NCBI RefSeq assembly: GCF_002834385.1
Contig: NZ_PITQ01000001.1
Span: 248,001 to 312,000, forward strand
DNA: 64,000 bases
Origin: Rahnella sp. AA
GTDB taxonomy: Bacteria > Pseudomonadota > Gammaproteobacteria > Enterobacterales > Enterobacteriaceae
Direction: 5' to 3'
In this document: one piece after another, positions 47,465 to 57,248 of the stretch
Layout: each line of letters begins with the position of its first letter
How positions within the stretch are numbered: the first letter of the stretch is position 1
The notes under the pieces: model-generated
The model's input: only the letters and a program-made list of their open reading frames with translations
The model's database searches: none
Told to the model about the DNA's origin: nothing
Made by a program: the position numbers and the translations under genes

Positions 47465-48511
47465 TTAACGTTTTTTCTTTTTCGGATCGCGCGGCGGACG
47501 GCCACGTACTGCTTTGTACACTTTGAAGCGGCCATTTTGTGCCAGCACTTCATGGCTGCCGAACGTGTCATCCAGCAGCGCGGCGTATGGCAGGAAGGCG
47601 TTCGCTACGATACGCAGTTCGCCACCGATATTCAGATGATTTACTGCACCACGGATTAGCTGCTCTGCGGCTGTCAGGCTGGTTTGCAGGCCTTCGTGGA
47701 AAGGCGGGTTGGAGATGATCATGTCAAAACGACCGGCAATGTCAGAATAGACGTTGCTGGCGATCACTTCGCCCGGCAAATCATTGGCGGCCAGTGTGGC
47801 GCGGCTGGCTTCGATAGCGGCTGCGCTCACATCGCTCAGCGTGATTTTCATCTTCGGTGAGTATGTCGCCAGCACTGACGCCAGAACGCCGGAACCACAG
47901 GCCACATCCAGCACTTTGCCTTTCACCGGTTCTTCGAAGCTGTTGATCAGCAACAGGCTTCCGCTGTCCAGACCTTCACGGCTGAATACGCCCGGCAGGG
48001 TTTTGATGGTCACTTCTTCGACCATGTACTCATCCCACCAGCCCTCTGCATCAAATTCAGGCTGCTTTTCCAGGCGGCCATGATACAAACCACAACGGCG
48101 CGCGCTGTCGATTTTGCTCAGTTCGCACAGACCTTCCAGCGTGGTTTCCGCGCTGCGAACGCCACTGCGGTTTTCGCCGATGACAAAAACGTCGATACCG
48201 ACCGGCAATTGTGAGAGCAGGTTGAAGAGCTGGAATTTAGCTTCCAGTTTGCTCTTCGGCCAGTAATACACCAGCACATCGCAAGGGGCGATCAGCTCTG
48301 CGTCGGCCAGTAAGCCGAACTGCACGTTGTCGCCCAGCGTTTTGCTGAGCATCTGCCAGTGGTGATACATATTGGTGTGGACGCGGACTTCTTCTGCGTC
48401 AATTTCAGCCGGCAGGCTGTCTTGTAAGTCGCCAGCGAACAATACGCGGCGGCCTTCGAATTCTTCGCTATGGCGCAGTATGACTTCGCTGGCCGGAGTT
48501 AGTGCAGACAT
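47465..48511 (-). CDS. rsmC: 16S rRNA m2G1207 methyltransferase RsmC
   Basis: A 348-residue methyltransferase acting on G1207 in the small subunit. It has tandem Rossmann domains, the N-terminal one degenerate. The active C-terminal one has [16 protein letters not shown] (SAM motif) and [12 protein letters not shown] (catalytic NPPF). It is divergent from holD by 114 bases, the same as in E. coli. Confidence 0.95.
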   Translation of the reverse strand: MSALTPASEVILRHSEEFEGRRVLFAGDLQDSLPAEIDAEEVRVHTNMYHHWQMLSKTLGDNVQFGLLADAELIAPCDVLVYYWPKSKLEAKFQLFNLLSQLPVGIDVFVIGENRSGVRSAETTLEGLCELSKIDSARRCGLYHGRLEKQPEFDAEGWWDEYMVEEVTIKTLPGVFSREGLDSGSLLLINSFEEPVKGKVLDVACGSGVLASVLATYSPKMKITLSDVSAAAIEASRATLAANDLPGEVIASNVYSDIAGRFDMIISNPPFHEGLQTSLTAAEQLIRGAVNHLNIGGELRIVANAFLPYAALLDDTFGSHEVLAQNGRFKVYKAVRGRPPRDPKKKKR

Positions 48512-48625
48512 CAGGGTGTGGCTCCTCAGGAATGAACGCGCGATTATAGAGGTTTATTGGCGCATGTTCGATGTGTTTGCTAGCATGGCGGGGCTTTTTC
48601 GGTATTCAACGGGCAGGAAACGGGT

Positions 48626-49039
48626 ATGGCATCCAGACGAGACACGCTGTTACAACAGCTGGGCATTACCCAGTGGACGCTGCGCCGTCCGACGGTGTTA
48701 CAGGGCGAAGTGGCTGTCAGCTTGCCTGCAGACACTCAATTGCTGATTGTTGCAGAAGTGCCGCCCGCAGAAGATGATCCGCTGGTGCGTGATGTTTTAC
48801 GCAGTCTGGCGCTGGCAGAACCGCAGGTTTACCGCCTGACGCCGGAACAGGTAACGATGTTGCCGGAAGACACCCGCTGCAATATCTGGCGACTGGGTTT
48901 AAGCGAACCGCTTACGCTCGCCGGTACGCAGTTATCCAGCCCGGCCCTCGCCGAGCTTTATCAAGACGCCAGCGCCAAACGCGCACTCTGGCAGCAGATC
49001 TGTGAAAATGAACAACATTTCTATCCTGACGCCCGCTGA
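48626..49039 (+). CDS. holD: DNA polymerase III psi subunit HolD
   Basis: A 137-residue clamp-loader accessory protein linking chi (HolC) to the gamma complex. It is collinear with E. coli HolD: LLQQLGITQWTLRRP, VLRSLAL, DTRCNIWRLG, ALWQQIC. The rimI start lies inside its last 32 bases, so the two are translationally coupled. Confidence 0.93.
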   Translation: MASRRDTLLQQLGITQWTLRRPTVLQGEVAVSLPADTQLLIVAEVPPAEDDPLVRDVLRSLALAEPQVYRLTPEQVTMLPEDTRCNIWRLGLSEPLTLAGTQLSSPALAELYQDASAKRALWQQICENEQHFYPDAR

Positions 49040-49451
49040 TCTTCCCCGTGCATTTGAAATTGAACAGGCCAGCCACGCTTTCCCGTGGACGGAAAAAACG
49101 CTTGCCAGCAATCAGGGCGAACGCTATCTGAATCTCAAAATCATGCACAACGACGTGATGGCCGGTTTTGCCATTACGCAAATCGTCCTCGACGAAGCGA
49201 CACTCTTTAACATCGCCATCGATCCGGCGTTTCAGCGTCAGGGTTTAGGCCGCACCTTGCTGGAAGAAGTGATACAACAGCTTGAGCCAAAAGACGTTTT
49301 CACGCTCTGGCTGGAAGTCCGTGCCTCAAACGCAAAGGCCATCGCGCTGTACGAAAGCCTGGGCTTTAACGAAGTCTCCATTCGCCGCAACTATTATCCC
49401 GCCGCACAAGGCCGCGAAGACGCCATCATGATGGCGCTGCCGCTGGGCTGA
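49008..49451 (+). CDS. rimI: Ribosomal protein S18 alanine N-acetyltransferase RimI
   Basis: A 147-residue GNAT enzyme acetylating the N-terminal Ala of S18. It has the acetyl-CoA motif RQGLGRTLLEEV, FNIAIDPAFQ and ALYESLGFNEVSIRRNYY. I chose ATG 49008 (MNNISIL), which aligns with E. coli RimI; a GTG two codons upstream is possible. It overlaps holD by 32 bases. In E. coli yjjG and prfC follow; here a HipBA-like pair comes next. Confidence 0.94.
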   Translation: MNNISILTPADLPRAFEIEQASHAFPWTEKTLASNQGERYLNLKIMHNDVMAGFAITQIVLDEATLFNIAIDPAFQRQGLGRTLLEEVIQQLEPKDVFTLWLEVRASNAKAIALYESLGFNEVSIRRNYYPAAQGREDAIMMALPLG

Positions 49452-49498
49452 TTAACAACCTATTCGTTGTAAAGAACCGGTAATTACAGCTGATGTAT

Positions 49499-49563
49499 TG
49501 TATTTAGTGTTGAATACAACATATTGATTGTAATCCAAGAGTAAAAACAATTCATAAGTTGTT
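49499..49563. promoter_or_regulatory. Operator region of the second HipBA-like pair
   Basis: A perfect seven-base inverted repeat TTGTATT/AATACAA (49499-49520) and an imperfect palindrome ACAATTCATAAGTTGT (49548-49563) share TTGT/ACAA half-sites. More TTGT/ACAA words lie on either side. The HTH protein encoded next is the likely binder. Confidence 0.5.
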
Positions 49564-49615
49564 ATTGTTCAAATTTACAACTAGTGTGATGTAAACATCC
49601 CCGTAGGAAATTCTG

Positions 49616-49924
49616 ATGAAATCGCTAAATCAACTTCCGGAACTCCTCAAAAAACGCAGGCTGGAACTGGATCTCAATCAGAAAGACATGTTGATGAAAA
49701 TTGGTATGTCCCAGCAGCAGTATCAGCGAATCGAGTCCGGTGGCGACCCACGTCTTTCAACTTTATTACGCATTCTGGAAGGAATGGATCTTGAAATGAT
49801 GCTGGTGCCGCGCAAAAGGGTTTTGGAAGTTCAGGAGTTGCTTTCTGTTCCCGCGGAGAAGACCCGTCTTGAAGAGCTTCAGCCCGACAACTGGCAGGAT
49901 CTGCTGCGTGACCTGGAGGATTAA
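49616..49924 (+). CDS. HipB-like HTH antitoxin/regulator (second locus)
   Basis: A 102-residue Xre-type protein with a helix-turn-helix at about residues 8-60 (LLKKRRLELDLNQKDML, GMSQQQYQRIESGGDPRLS) and an acidic C-terminus. It is two bases upstream of a HipA-family gene. It fits as antitoxin and autorepressor binding the TTGT/ACAA palindromes. It is not closely similar to the HTH protein at 29967-30311. Confidence 0.83.
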   Translation: MKSLNQLPELLKKRRLELDLNQKDMLMKIGMSQQQYQRIESGGDPRLSTLLRILEGMDLEMMLVPRKRVLEVQELLSVPAEKTRLEELQPDNWQDLLRDLED

Positions 49925-49926
49925 GT

Positions 49927-51186
49927 ATGAGCAATACAACGGAATCTGTGGAGGCGCTGGCTCTCTATTTGCATGATCAGCAGATCGGCGTTCTGGCACA
50001 TTATTCTGGCAGCCGAAATATACTGACGTTCGATCCCGCTTACGCAGCGTTGCCAGAAAGTGTGCGGCCCGTTTTTACTCTTACACAAAAATCGCATCCT
50101 GATTATTTGCGCCAGCCGCTGATTTCAACACTCAGATTGCCGCCTGTGCTTTCCAATTTATTGCCGGAAGGCGCGATGCGTGCGTGGCTGGCGCTTGAAC
50201 TCAAAACTCATCGTGATTCCGAATTTCCCCTTCTTGCCTATACGGCGAAAAATTTGCCCGGCGCGCTTTCGGTCAGAGCCCTGGCATTAGGTGAAATGCC
50301 CGCATGGGCAAAAGCTTCACGGGGTAACCGGCTCGAGCCGGTGCAGATTGAAGTACACCGGCTTGCTAATAAATTTTCACTGGCAGGCGTGCAGCTGAAG
50401 TTCTCTGCTTTCAGGGAGGGCGGAAGGTTTAATATCAGCTCTGACGTTGACGGTGACAGCTGGATTATCAAAACGCCGTCAGTCGTGCATCCTTCGCTGG
50501 CTGAAAACGAATTTACGTCCATGACGCTGGCCGAAATGGCGGGTGTGGACATTCCGGAGGTCAAGCTCACCGCGCTTTCTGACATCACTAATCTGCCTGA
50601 TATCCGGCTTCCCGATGAAGTTTTTGCTTACAGCATCAAACGATTTGATCGTGGTCCGGCGGGTCGCATCCACAGTGAGGATTTTGCGCAAATCTTTGAG
50701 GTGTATGCTCACGAAAAATACGTGGGCTATAACTATGAGCAAATTGCCGCACTGTTGTATCGCGTGGGGTCAGCTGGTTTAGAAGATGTGCAGCAAATGG
50801 CGCGCCGGTTACTGGTCAATATTTTACTGGGAAACGGGGATGCACATCTGAAGAACTGGTCTGTAATTTATCCTGATGGTCTGAATGCCAGACTTTCTCC
50901 GGCTTATGACATCGTCAGTACGCGGGTTTATATGCAGGATGAAGAAGGTGTTGCGTTAAACATGGCGAAAGAAAAGCGCTGGGCAGTGATCGGTTTTTCC
51001 ACTTTTGAAAAATGGGCGAACCGGATTGGCATTTCCTGGCCAGCTATAAAAGTGCATCTGGATGATGTACTGAGTATCGCGCGGCATGAATGGTCTGACC
51101 GGCTGGAAACACTTCCCATGTCTACCGGCCACAAAGTGATTTTAAGAAAACACTGGGCATCGTTGTCCCCGGACTTCAGACTCTGA
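49927..51186 (+). CDS. HipA-family Ser/Thr kinase toxin (second locus)
   Basis: A 419-residue HipA-fold protein with an N-terminal domain (LYLHDQQIGVLAHYSG), a LSNLLPEGAMRAWLA segment, substrate loop LAGVQLKFSAF, catalytic loop LLGNGDAHLKNWSV and metal-binding LSPAYDIVST. Key residues look intact. It differs from the other HipA-like protein in length and sequence, so it is not a recent duplicate. It occupies the rimI-prfC interval, where E. coli has yjjG. Confidence 0.88.
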   Translation: MSNTTESVEALALYLHDQQIGVLAHYSGSRNILTFDPAYAALPESVRPVFTLTQKSHPDYLRQPLISTLRLPPVLSNLLPEGAMRAWLALELKTHRDSEFPLLAYTAKNLPGALSVRALALGEMPAWAKASRGNRLEPVQIEVHRLANKFSLAGVQLKFSAFREGGRFNISSDVDGDSWIIKTPSVVHPSLAENEFTSMTLAEMAGVDIPEVKLTALSDITNLPDIRLPDEVFAYSIKRFDRGPAGRIHSEDFAQIFEVYAHEKYVGYNYEQIAALLYRVGSAGLEDVQQMARRLLVNILLGNGDAHLKNWSVIYPDGLNARLSPAYDIVSTRVYMQDEEGVALNMAKEKRWAVIGFSTFEKWANRIGISWPAIKVHLDDVLSIARHEWSDRLETLPMSTGHKVILRKHWASLSPDFRL

Positions 51187-51347
51187 CGTTTCTCCACGCA
51201 GCGCACAAAAAAACCATTGATTGCCCATCCCGTCTAAATCAGTGAAAATAGCCGGCTATAACTTTTATTACCGCTTTGCCTGACGTCACCTTCTGACGTG
51301 ACGTGAATCCCGATGCAGGGCGGACCAACCGCAGAAACGTGAAAAAC

Positions 51348-52937
51348 ATGTCTCCAAGTGAATACGCCCTTGAAGTGGCTAAGCGCCGCACATTTGCCAT
51401 CATCTCTCACCCCGATGCTGGTAAAACCACCATTACTGAAAAAGTTCTGTTATTCGGACAGGCAATTCAGACCGCCGGTACGGTAAAAGGCCGTGGCTCC
51501 AGCCATCACGCCAAATCCGACTGGATGGAAATGGAAAAACAACGTGGTATTTCCATCACCACGTCTGTGATGCAGTTCCCTTATAAACAGTGTCTGGTCA
51601 ATCTGCTCGATACCCCGGGGCACGAAGATTTCTCCGAAGATACTTACCGTACCCTGACCGCCGTTGACTGCTGTCTGATGGTGATCGACGCCGCGAAAGG
51701 TGTTGAAGACCGGACCCGCAAACTGATGGAAGTAACCCGTCTGCGTGATACGCCGATCCTGACTTTCATGAACAAACTTGATCGTGACATCCGTGACCCG
51801 ATGGAAGTGATGGACGAAGTTGAGCGCGAGCTGAAAATCGCCTGCTCGCCAATTACCTGGCCGATCGGCTGCGGTAAATTGTTCAAAGGGGTTTACCACC
51901 TTTATAAAGACGAAGTGTATTTGTATCAGACCGGTAAAGGTCACACCATTCAGGAAGTCCGCGTGGTGAAAGGCCTGAATAATCCGGATCTGGATGCGGC
52001 AGTCGGCGAAGATCTGGCCGCGCAATTGCGTGATGAACTGGAGCTGGTGCAGGGCGCGTCACATGAGTTCGATCAGGAAGCGTTCCTGCAAGGCGAACTG
52101 ACACCGGTGTTCTTCGGTACGGCTTTGGGTAACTTTGGTGTGGATCATATGCTCGATGGTCTGGTGGAGTGGGCGCCTGCGCCGATGCCACGTAAAACTG
52201 ACCTGCGCGAAGTGAAAGCCGACGATGAGAAATTCACCGGTTTCGTGTTTAAAATCCAGGCCAACATGGATCCGAAGCACCGCGACCGCGTGGCATTTAT
52301 GCGTGTGGTTTCCGGTAAGTACGAAAAAGGCATGAAACTGCGTCAGGTGCGCACCGGCAAAGACGTTGTGATTTCCGATGCGCTGACCTTTATGGCCGGT
52401 GACCGCTCGCACGTTGAAGAAGCGTATCCGGGCGACATCATTGGTCTGCATAACCACGGCACCATCCAGATTGGCGACACCTTTACGCAGGGTGAAAACA
52501 TGAAGTTCACCGGCATTCCTAACTTTGCCCCTGAGCTGTTCCGCCGTATCCGTCTGCGTGACCCGCTGAAACAGAAACAGCTGCTCAAAGGCCTGGTGCA
52601 GCTTTCAGAAGAAGGTGCGGTCCAGGTATTCCGCCCAATTTCCAACAACGATTTGATCGTCGGTGCAGTCGGTGTTCTGCAGTTTGAAGTGGTCGTGGCG
52701 CGTCTTAAAAGTGAATACAACGTGGAAGCGATTTACGAGTCTGTGAACGTTTCAACGGCGCGCTGGGTGGAGTGCAGCGACGTGAAGAAATTCGAAGAAT
52801 TCAAACGTAAGAATGAAACTAACCTGGCGCTGGATGGTGGCGATAATCTGGCGTATATCGCACCGACCATGGTGAACCTGAACCTGGCTTCAGAGCGTTA
52901 CCCGGAAGTGAAATTCCGTAAAACCCGCGAGCATTAA
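51348..52937 (+). CDS. prfC: Peptide chain release factor 3
   Basis: A 529-residue translational GTPase that recycles RF1/RF2. It has G1 [10 protein letters not shown]3 DTPGHEDF and G4 NKLDRD, with GTPase, EF-Tu-like and C-terminal domains collinear with E. coli RF3. The ATG at 51348 ([14 protein letters not shown]) gives exactly the family length; an upstream in-frame start at 51303 is less likely. Confidence 0.97.
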   Translation: MSPSEYALEVAKRRTFAIISHPDAGKTTITEKVLLFGQAIQTAGTVKGRGSSHHAKSDWMEMEKQRGISITTSVMQFPYKQCLVNLLDTPGHEDFSEDTYRTLTAVDCCLMVIDAAKGVEDRTRKLMEVTRLRDTPILTFMNKLDRDIRDPMEVMDEVERELKIACSPITWPIGCGKLFKGVYHLYKDEVYLYQTGKGHTIQEVRVVKGLNNPDLDAAVGEDLAAQLRDELELVQGASHEFDQEAFLQGELTPVFFGTALGNFGVDHMLDGLVEWAPAPMPRKTDLREVKADDEKFTGFVFKIQANMDPKHRDRVAFMRVVSGKYEKGMKLRQVRTGKDVVISDALTFMAGDRSHVEEAYPGDIIGLHNHGTIQIGDTFTQGENMKFTGIPNFAPELFRRIRLRDPLKQKQLLKGLVQLSEEGAVQVFRPISNNDLIVGAVGVLQFEVVVARLKSEYNVEAIYESVNVSTARWVECSDVKKFEEFKRKNETNLALDGGDNLAYIAPTMVNLNLASERYPEVKFRKTREH

Positions 52938-52965
52938 TCTCTTCTTCGGGTGTTTTTTTGATGAT

Positions 52966-52995
52966 AAAGACGGTCATTGTGCCGTCTTTTTTTTT
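52966..52995 (+). terminator. Terminator of prfC
   Basis: AAAGACGG (52966-52973) pairs with CCGTCTTT (52982-52989) and is followed by a run of T. Confidence 0.88.
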
Positions 52996-53129
52996 GTCTT
53001 TTGTCATTCTCCGCAATTCCCCGCTGTTCAATTTCCCCTCTATTTGCCCGAAAAATGGGCAAAATTCGCGTGAAATCCTAAGACTTGTCTGCATTAGAGG
53101 CAGGATTCGACGATCTTCCTACTAATCTG

Positions 53130-53152
53130 ATCATTCTTGACTATATTAAATG
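53130..53152 (+). promoter_or_regulatory. Candidate sigma-S promoter of osmY
   Basis: TTGACTATATTAAATG has a CTATATTAA extended -10 element (53141-53149) of the RpoS type. It lies about 210 bases before the osmY ATG, similar to the long leader known for E. coli osmY. A 60-codon frame in the same stretch (53085-53267) lacks a ribosome site and looks non-coding. Confidence 0.4.
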
Positions 53153-53359
53153 TGTGTTCAGGAAATGGTGGCTTAAAGCACTACTCTTATGTCGCCTGGC
53201 AGAGTGTTATATCGCATTATGGTTAATAGCCAGAATAAAACGACGTACTCTGCTACAAGGAACGTAAAAACAGCAGCAATACAAAATGTTAGAAGGCGTC
53301 ACCAAGAATGTGACGTACAGAGCCGCGATTAAGGCTCATAAACCGAAAGGAAGAAATCG

Positions 53360-53953
53360 ATGAAAAACTCTAAATTTGCCTATTCAATGATGGCCGTAGT
53401 TCTGGGTACTGCACTGATGAGCGGTAGCGCTCTGGCAGCGACGACGACTACAGATAGTGCAGGTGCAAAAATCGATAGTTCCATGAAAAAAGTTGATAAC
53501 TACATGGGCGACAGCGCCATCACAGCGAAAGTCAAAAGTGCTTTGGTGGACGATAAGGCCATCAAAAGTAGCGACATTTCGGTAACCACTAACTCCGGCG
53601 TCGTGACGCTGAGCGGTTTTGTGGGCTCACAGGCCGAAGCTGAACAAGCCGTTGCTGCCGCGACAAAAGTTGAAGGTGTGAAATCTGTCAGTGACAAACT
53701 GCACACCAAAGACAGCAAAGATCAAAGCGTGAAAGGTTATGCGGGTGACACTGCGACCACCGCCTCTGTAAAAGCCAAACTGCTGGCTGATGACATTGTT
53801 CCTTCACGTAACGTGAAAGTTGAAACGACCGACGGCGTGGTACAGCTTTCCGGCTCAGTAAAAGATCAGGCGCAGTCTGATCGTGCTGAAAGTGTTGCGA
53901 AAACCGTTGATGGTGTGAAAAGCGTCAAAAACGATCTGAAAGTTGCACCATAA
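53360..53953 (+). CDS. osmY: Periplasmic BON-domain protein OsmY
   Basis: A 197-residue hyperosmotic/stationary-phase periplasmic protein. The signal peptide is residues 1-27 (ending SGSALA). Two BON domains follow, about 50-115 ([20 protein letters not shown]) and 125-195 ([15 protein letters not shown]). Length and layout match E. coli OsmY, which acts as a chaperone-like protein in the periplasm. GAAAGGAAG precedes the ATG. ytjA follows, as in E. coli. Confidence 0.95.
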   Translation: MKNSKFAYSMMAVVLGTALMSGSALAATTTTDSAGAKIDSSMKKVDNYMGDSAITAKVKSALVDDKAIKSSDISVTTNSGVVTLSGFVGSQAEAEQAVAAATKVEGVKSVSDKLHTKDSKDQSVKGYAGDTATTASVKAKLLADDIVPSRNVKVETTDGVVQLSGSVKDQAQSDRAESVAKTVDGVKSVKNDLKVAP

Positions 53954-53974
53954 TTTATTTGTTACCTGTTTTAC

Positions 53975-54003
53975 CGGATGCCCGTCTTCGGGGCGGGCAT
54001 CCG
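53975..54003. terminator. Strong GC hairpin after osmY
   Basis: CGGATGCCCG pairs with CGGGCATCCG around TCTTCGGGG. There is no T-run on plus. It probably stabilises the osmY mRNA end or ends it inefficiently. The rest of the 330-base gap to ytjA shows no gene. Confidence 0.55.
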
Positions 54004-54284
54004 CTGTATGAACCATACATAACAAGATCTCGTGTTGCCCGCTCATAGTCTGAATCGCCGAAATGTGCCAAACATTTTTGTTTGTTTATCGAACAAATAA
54101 TAGAGGCCGGAAGGCCTAACGCTTTCATTTTTCGACTACCTTTATCTGGTAGGCTGTTTTTTGTTCCCGGCGTTCCGCCGACTCATAAAGCGTCGGAAAG
54201 ACAAATGTTTCACAGTGACTTCAGGCCCGATGCGGGGCACCACCTTTTAAACTGGCAAAGTGAAAATAGGGTAAGGAGAAGCTT

Positions 54285-54446
54285 ATGTTTCGTTGGGGCA
54301 TTATTTTTCTAATCATCGCGTTAATCGCGGCAGCGCTCGGTTTCGGTGGCTTAGCAGGTACCGCTGCATGGGCTGCGAAAATTGTCTTCGTTGTCGGTAT
54401 CATTCTGTTCCTGATCAGCTTGTTTACCGGGCGTAAACGACTCTGA
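54285..54446 (+). CDS. ytjA: Small DUF1328 membrane protein YtjA
   Basis: A 53-residue protein with two membrane segments ([15 protein letters not shown] and [15 protein letters not shown]) and a basic end TGRKRL. It matches E. coli YtjA in length and position between osmY and yjjU. AAGGAG is six bases before the ATG. Function unknown; likely stress-linked, like its neighbour. Confidence 0.9.
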   Translation: MFRWGIIFLIIALIAAALGFGGLAGTAAWAAKIVFVVGIILFLISLFTGRKRL

Positions 54447-54703
54447 CAACATCACCTTAAAAAGTGATAAAACGCATCAGTAAAATTGTCGCTCCCTTCT
54501 TTGGAAATATTGCTCAGGCAGTGTTTCCAGATAAGGGGGCGATAATTTTTTAGAGCAACGAAGAAGGCGTTACGCGAATTCGTTAACAGGACGTAACGAT
54601 TTTATCGCCTGATTTTGGCAAGAAATTCACGCAAAGTCTGAAGACGAGGTATGCTCAGAAATGAAGGCTAACTGAGTAAGGCCAATTGTGTGAGGACAAT
54701 CCG

Positions 54704-55918
54704 TTGGGATACAGAATACCTGTCACGCTGGGGAATATAGAACCGCTGGCGTATAAACCCTATACCCCGGGCAAAATTGCCCTGGTGTGTGAAGGCGGAG
54801 GACAGAGAGGCATTTTCACCGCGGGTGTGCTTGATGAATTTCAGCGTGCGCGATTTAATCCCTTCGATTTGTATCTGGGTACCTCTGCCGGTGCGCAAAA
54901 TCTTTCAGCCTTTGTCTGCGGGCAAGCGGGCTATGCCAGAAGAGTGATCACCCGTTACACCACCAGTCCCGACTTTTTCAACCCTCTGCGTTTTGTGCGG
55001 GGTGGGCATCTTATTGATCTCGACTGGCTGGTTGAAGAGACCGCCAAAAACATGCCGCTGGCGATGGAAAGTGCTGAAAAACTGCTGATTGATGGCCGTG
55101 AGTTCCTGATGTGCGCCTGCCGCAGCGATGATTACACCGCCAATTATTTTGCGCCAACGCGTGAAAACTGGCTTCCGGTGATTAAAGCCTCCAGCGCGAT
55201 CCCCGGTTTTTACCGCATGGGCGTGGATTTGGATGGCATCAGCTATCAGGATGGTGGCATCAGCGATGCGATCCCGGTTGAGGAAGCTTACCGCCGTGGT
55301 GCCGATACCATCGTAGTTATCCGCACCGTGCCTTCGGCGATGTTCTATACACCACAGTGGATGAAACGGATGGAGCAGTGGCTGAGCGAAAGCAGCCTCC
55401 AACAGTTGGTGCGCATGATGCAGCACCACGAGGAAAGCTACCACCGCATCCAGCAGTTCATTGAAAACCCGCCTGACGGCGTGCGCATTTTCGAAATTTA
55501 CCCTCCGAAGCCGTTAGCCAGCCATGCGCTGGGCAGCCGTCTTCCTGCGCTGAATCAGGATTACCATCTTGGCCGTCGCTGCGGGCGTTATTTCTTATCT
55601 GCCGCAGCGCACTGGCTGTTGCCGCGTGAAAACGAGCGCCCTTATCCGCAGATTGAACCGCGCGTCACCCGACGTCCTAAACGGGTCGTGGTACCACAGA
55701 ACGAACCTGAGAATGTGATCCCGCTGGCGGCGTCTGTCAGCAGCGTTGAGCAGATCGTACTCGATCCTGCCGTGCTGACGGACATTGTTGCCGACGGCGG
55801 TATGGTGCGCCCGGCGGCATTCAGGGACAGTGTCATCCCCGGACCGCAGCGACAGCCTGCGCCTTCTGAAATATCATCTCCGGAAAATTACCCGTCCAGT
55901 GAGGGCGATAACCTGTGA
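54704..55918 (+). CDS. yjjU: Patatin-like phospholipase family protein YjjU
   Basis: A 404-residue putative lipid acyl hydrolase. It has the oxyanion motif CEGGGQRGIF, nucleophile elbow GTSAGA and catalytic Asp in YQDGGISDAI. I place the start at a TTG (54704), giving LGYRIPVTLGN, which aligns with E. coli MGQRIPVTLG and has GAGG about seven bases upstream. A TTG at 54686 is the alternative. The C-terminal ~70 residues are proline-rich and diverged. It overlaps yjjV by four bases. Confidence 0.9.
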   Translation: MGYRIPVTLGNIEPLAYKPYTPGKIALVCEGGGQRGIFTAGVLDEFQRARFNPFDLYLGTSAGAQNLSAFVCGQAGYARRVITRYTTSPDFFNPLRFVRGGHLIDLDWLVEETAKNMPLAMESAEKLLIDGREFLMCACRSDDYTANYFAPTRENWLPVIKASSAIPGFYRMGVDLDGISYQDGGISDAIPVEEAYRRGADTIVVIRTVPSAMFYTPQWMKRMEQWLSESSLQQLVRMMQHHEESYHRIQQFIENPPDGVRIFEIYPPKPLASHALGSRLPALNQDYHLGRRCGRYFLSAAAHWLLPRENERPYPQIEPRVTRRPKRVVVPQNEPENVIPLAASVSSVEQIVLDPAVLTDIVADGGMVRPAAFRDSVIPGPQRQPAPSEISSPENYPSSEGDNL

Positions 55919-56718
55919 GTTTCATTTTTGCCGATACGCACTGCCATTTCGATTTTCCGCCCTTTACCGGCACGGAAGCCGAAAGCCTGCGTCTCGCTGC
56001 CGAATCGGGCGTACACCAGATTATCGTGCCTGCGGTGACCGCCGGTCGCTTTCAGGGCATTCTCTCGCTGGCTAAACAATTTTCACAATTGCACGCTGCG
56101 CTGGGCTTGCACCCTCTCTATATTGCACAGCACAGAGACGCTGACCTGGATTTGCTGGATTCGCTGCTCAGTCACCGTGATTCACGTGTGGTCGCGGTGG
56201 GCGAAATCGGGCTGGATTTATATATGGAGGAACCGAGGTTTGAGCAGCAACAGCGGTTGCTAAAAGCGCAGTTTGCGCTGGCAAAACGTGAGGCGTTGCC
56301 GGTTATTCTCCATTCCCGCCGCAGCCACGATCGGCTCGCGGCGATGTTACGGCAGGCAAAACTGCCGGCGACCGGCGTGGTGCATGGTTTTGCCGGAAGC
56401 CTTTCCCAGGCGCAGGCGTTTATCAAACTCGGTTATGCGATAGGCGTCGGTGGAACAATCAGTTACGAACGTGCGCAGAAAACCCGTCAGGTGATGGCGC
56501 AGTTGCCACTCTCTTCTTTACTGCTGGAAACCGATGCGCCAGACATGCCGTTGCAAGGTTTTCAGGGGCAGCCAAACCGTCCGGAACGCGCCGCCACTGT
56601 GTTTGATGTTTTGTGCGAACTGCGCAGCGAAGCACCGGAACAGATTGCGCAGGCATTGCTGAGTAACACCCGTCGCGTATTCAATTTACCCGCTTTCTTT
56701 TCATCCCCCCTTTTATAA
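55915..56718 (+). CDS. yjjV: TatD-family metal-dependent hydrolase YjjV
   Basis: A 267-residue TIM-barrel deoxyribonuclease-like protein. Metal ligands are visible: HCHFDF at the N-terminus, GEIGLDLY, HSRRSHDRL, and LLETDAPDMPL near the end. GTG start at 55915 overlaps the yjjU stop. E. coli then has yjjW-yjjI; here the deo promoter region follows directly. Confidence 0.93.
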   Translation: MSFIFADTHCHFDFPPFTGTEAESLRLAAESGVHQIIVPAVTAGRFQGILSLAKQFSQLHAALGLHPLYIAQHRDADLDLLDSLLSHRDSRVVAVGEIGLDLYMEEPRFEQQQRLLKAQFALAKREALPVILHSRRSHDRLAAMLRQAKLPATGVVHGFAGSLSQAQAFIKLGYAIGVGGTISYERAQKTRQVMAQLPLSSLLLETDAPDMPLQGFQGQPNRPERAATVFDVLCELRSEAPEQIAQALLSNTRRVFNLPAFFSSPLL

Positions 56719-56807
56719 TTTTGTGATTTAAATAACATTTACGCTCGCGGCCTGCGCTCTTTGATAAGAGTTTTTCAACAGTGGCGAGAATTATGTTCTC
56801 TTTAAAA

Positions 56808-56823
56808 TGTTATTATTATAACA
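56808..56823. promoter_or_regulatory. DeoR operator (deoP1 region)
   Basis: TGTTATTATTATAACA keeps both five-base arms of the 16-base DeoR operator (TGTTAGAATTCTAACA) and lies about 430 bases before deoC, in the AT-rich stretch that should be deoP1. Confidence 0.7.
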
Positions 56824-56936
56824 TTTCGCGGAAGATCGTCGCCCGATGATCGCTGTATATCCGCCTTAACTCCGTTTGTCATGATTCGGGTATACACTCA
56901 TATCTGGGCCAAATACTGAGCATAACGCTTCTAATA

Positions 56937-57004
56937 TGTGATTTAGATCTCATTTTATTAAGCAACGTTGCAAACGGTTTTCATTTTGTGTGAAATACTG
57001 CACA
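56937..57004 (+). promoter_or_regulatory. deoP2-type CRP-CytR-CRP control region
   Basis: CRP site 1 reads TGTGA-TTTAGA-TCTCA (56937-56952) and CRP site 2 reads TGTGA-AATACT-GCACA (56989-57004), centres 52 bases apart. Between them is AGCAACGTTGCAAACG, a CytR-type GCAAC/GTTGC pair (56961-56976). This is the architecture of E. coli deoP2, where CytR sits between two CRP dimers. The gap 56719-57248 holds no gene. Confidence 0.75.
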
Positions 57005-57248
57005 TAAGAACCTGATGTGACGTGTTCAAATAGTCACAACGAATTGGCATCAGCCAATCCAAGCGCGGTGAGATGGATCTCAGTTGCCGCGTAAGCCAGC
57101 CTGAAATGCTTACGCACGCTATCTTCAAGGAACCAAGTCCGCTCGCCAACCGTGCAGAATTTTTTCAGGCCTGAAAGGTCGGAACGAATTCATGACTGTA
57201 TGCTCAGTTCTGGCCAGCCGCTGGAATTGAAAATTGTTGGAGAGTTAT

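Noticed and set aside
49441-49615. CRISPR-like short repeats of TTGT/ACAA words
   Set aside because: The repeats are 4-7 bases, irregularly spaced and palindromic. They fit operators for the HTH protein, not a CRISPR array; no cas genes are present.
53085-53267. 60-codon frame upstream of osmY
   Set aside because: It starts near the prfC terminator without a ribosome site and covers the likely osmY promoter and leader.
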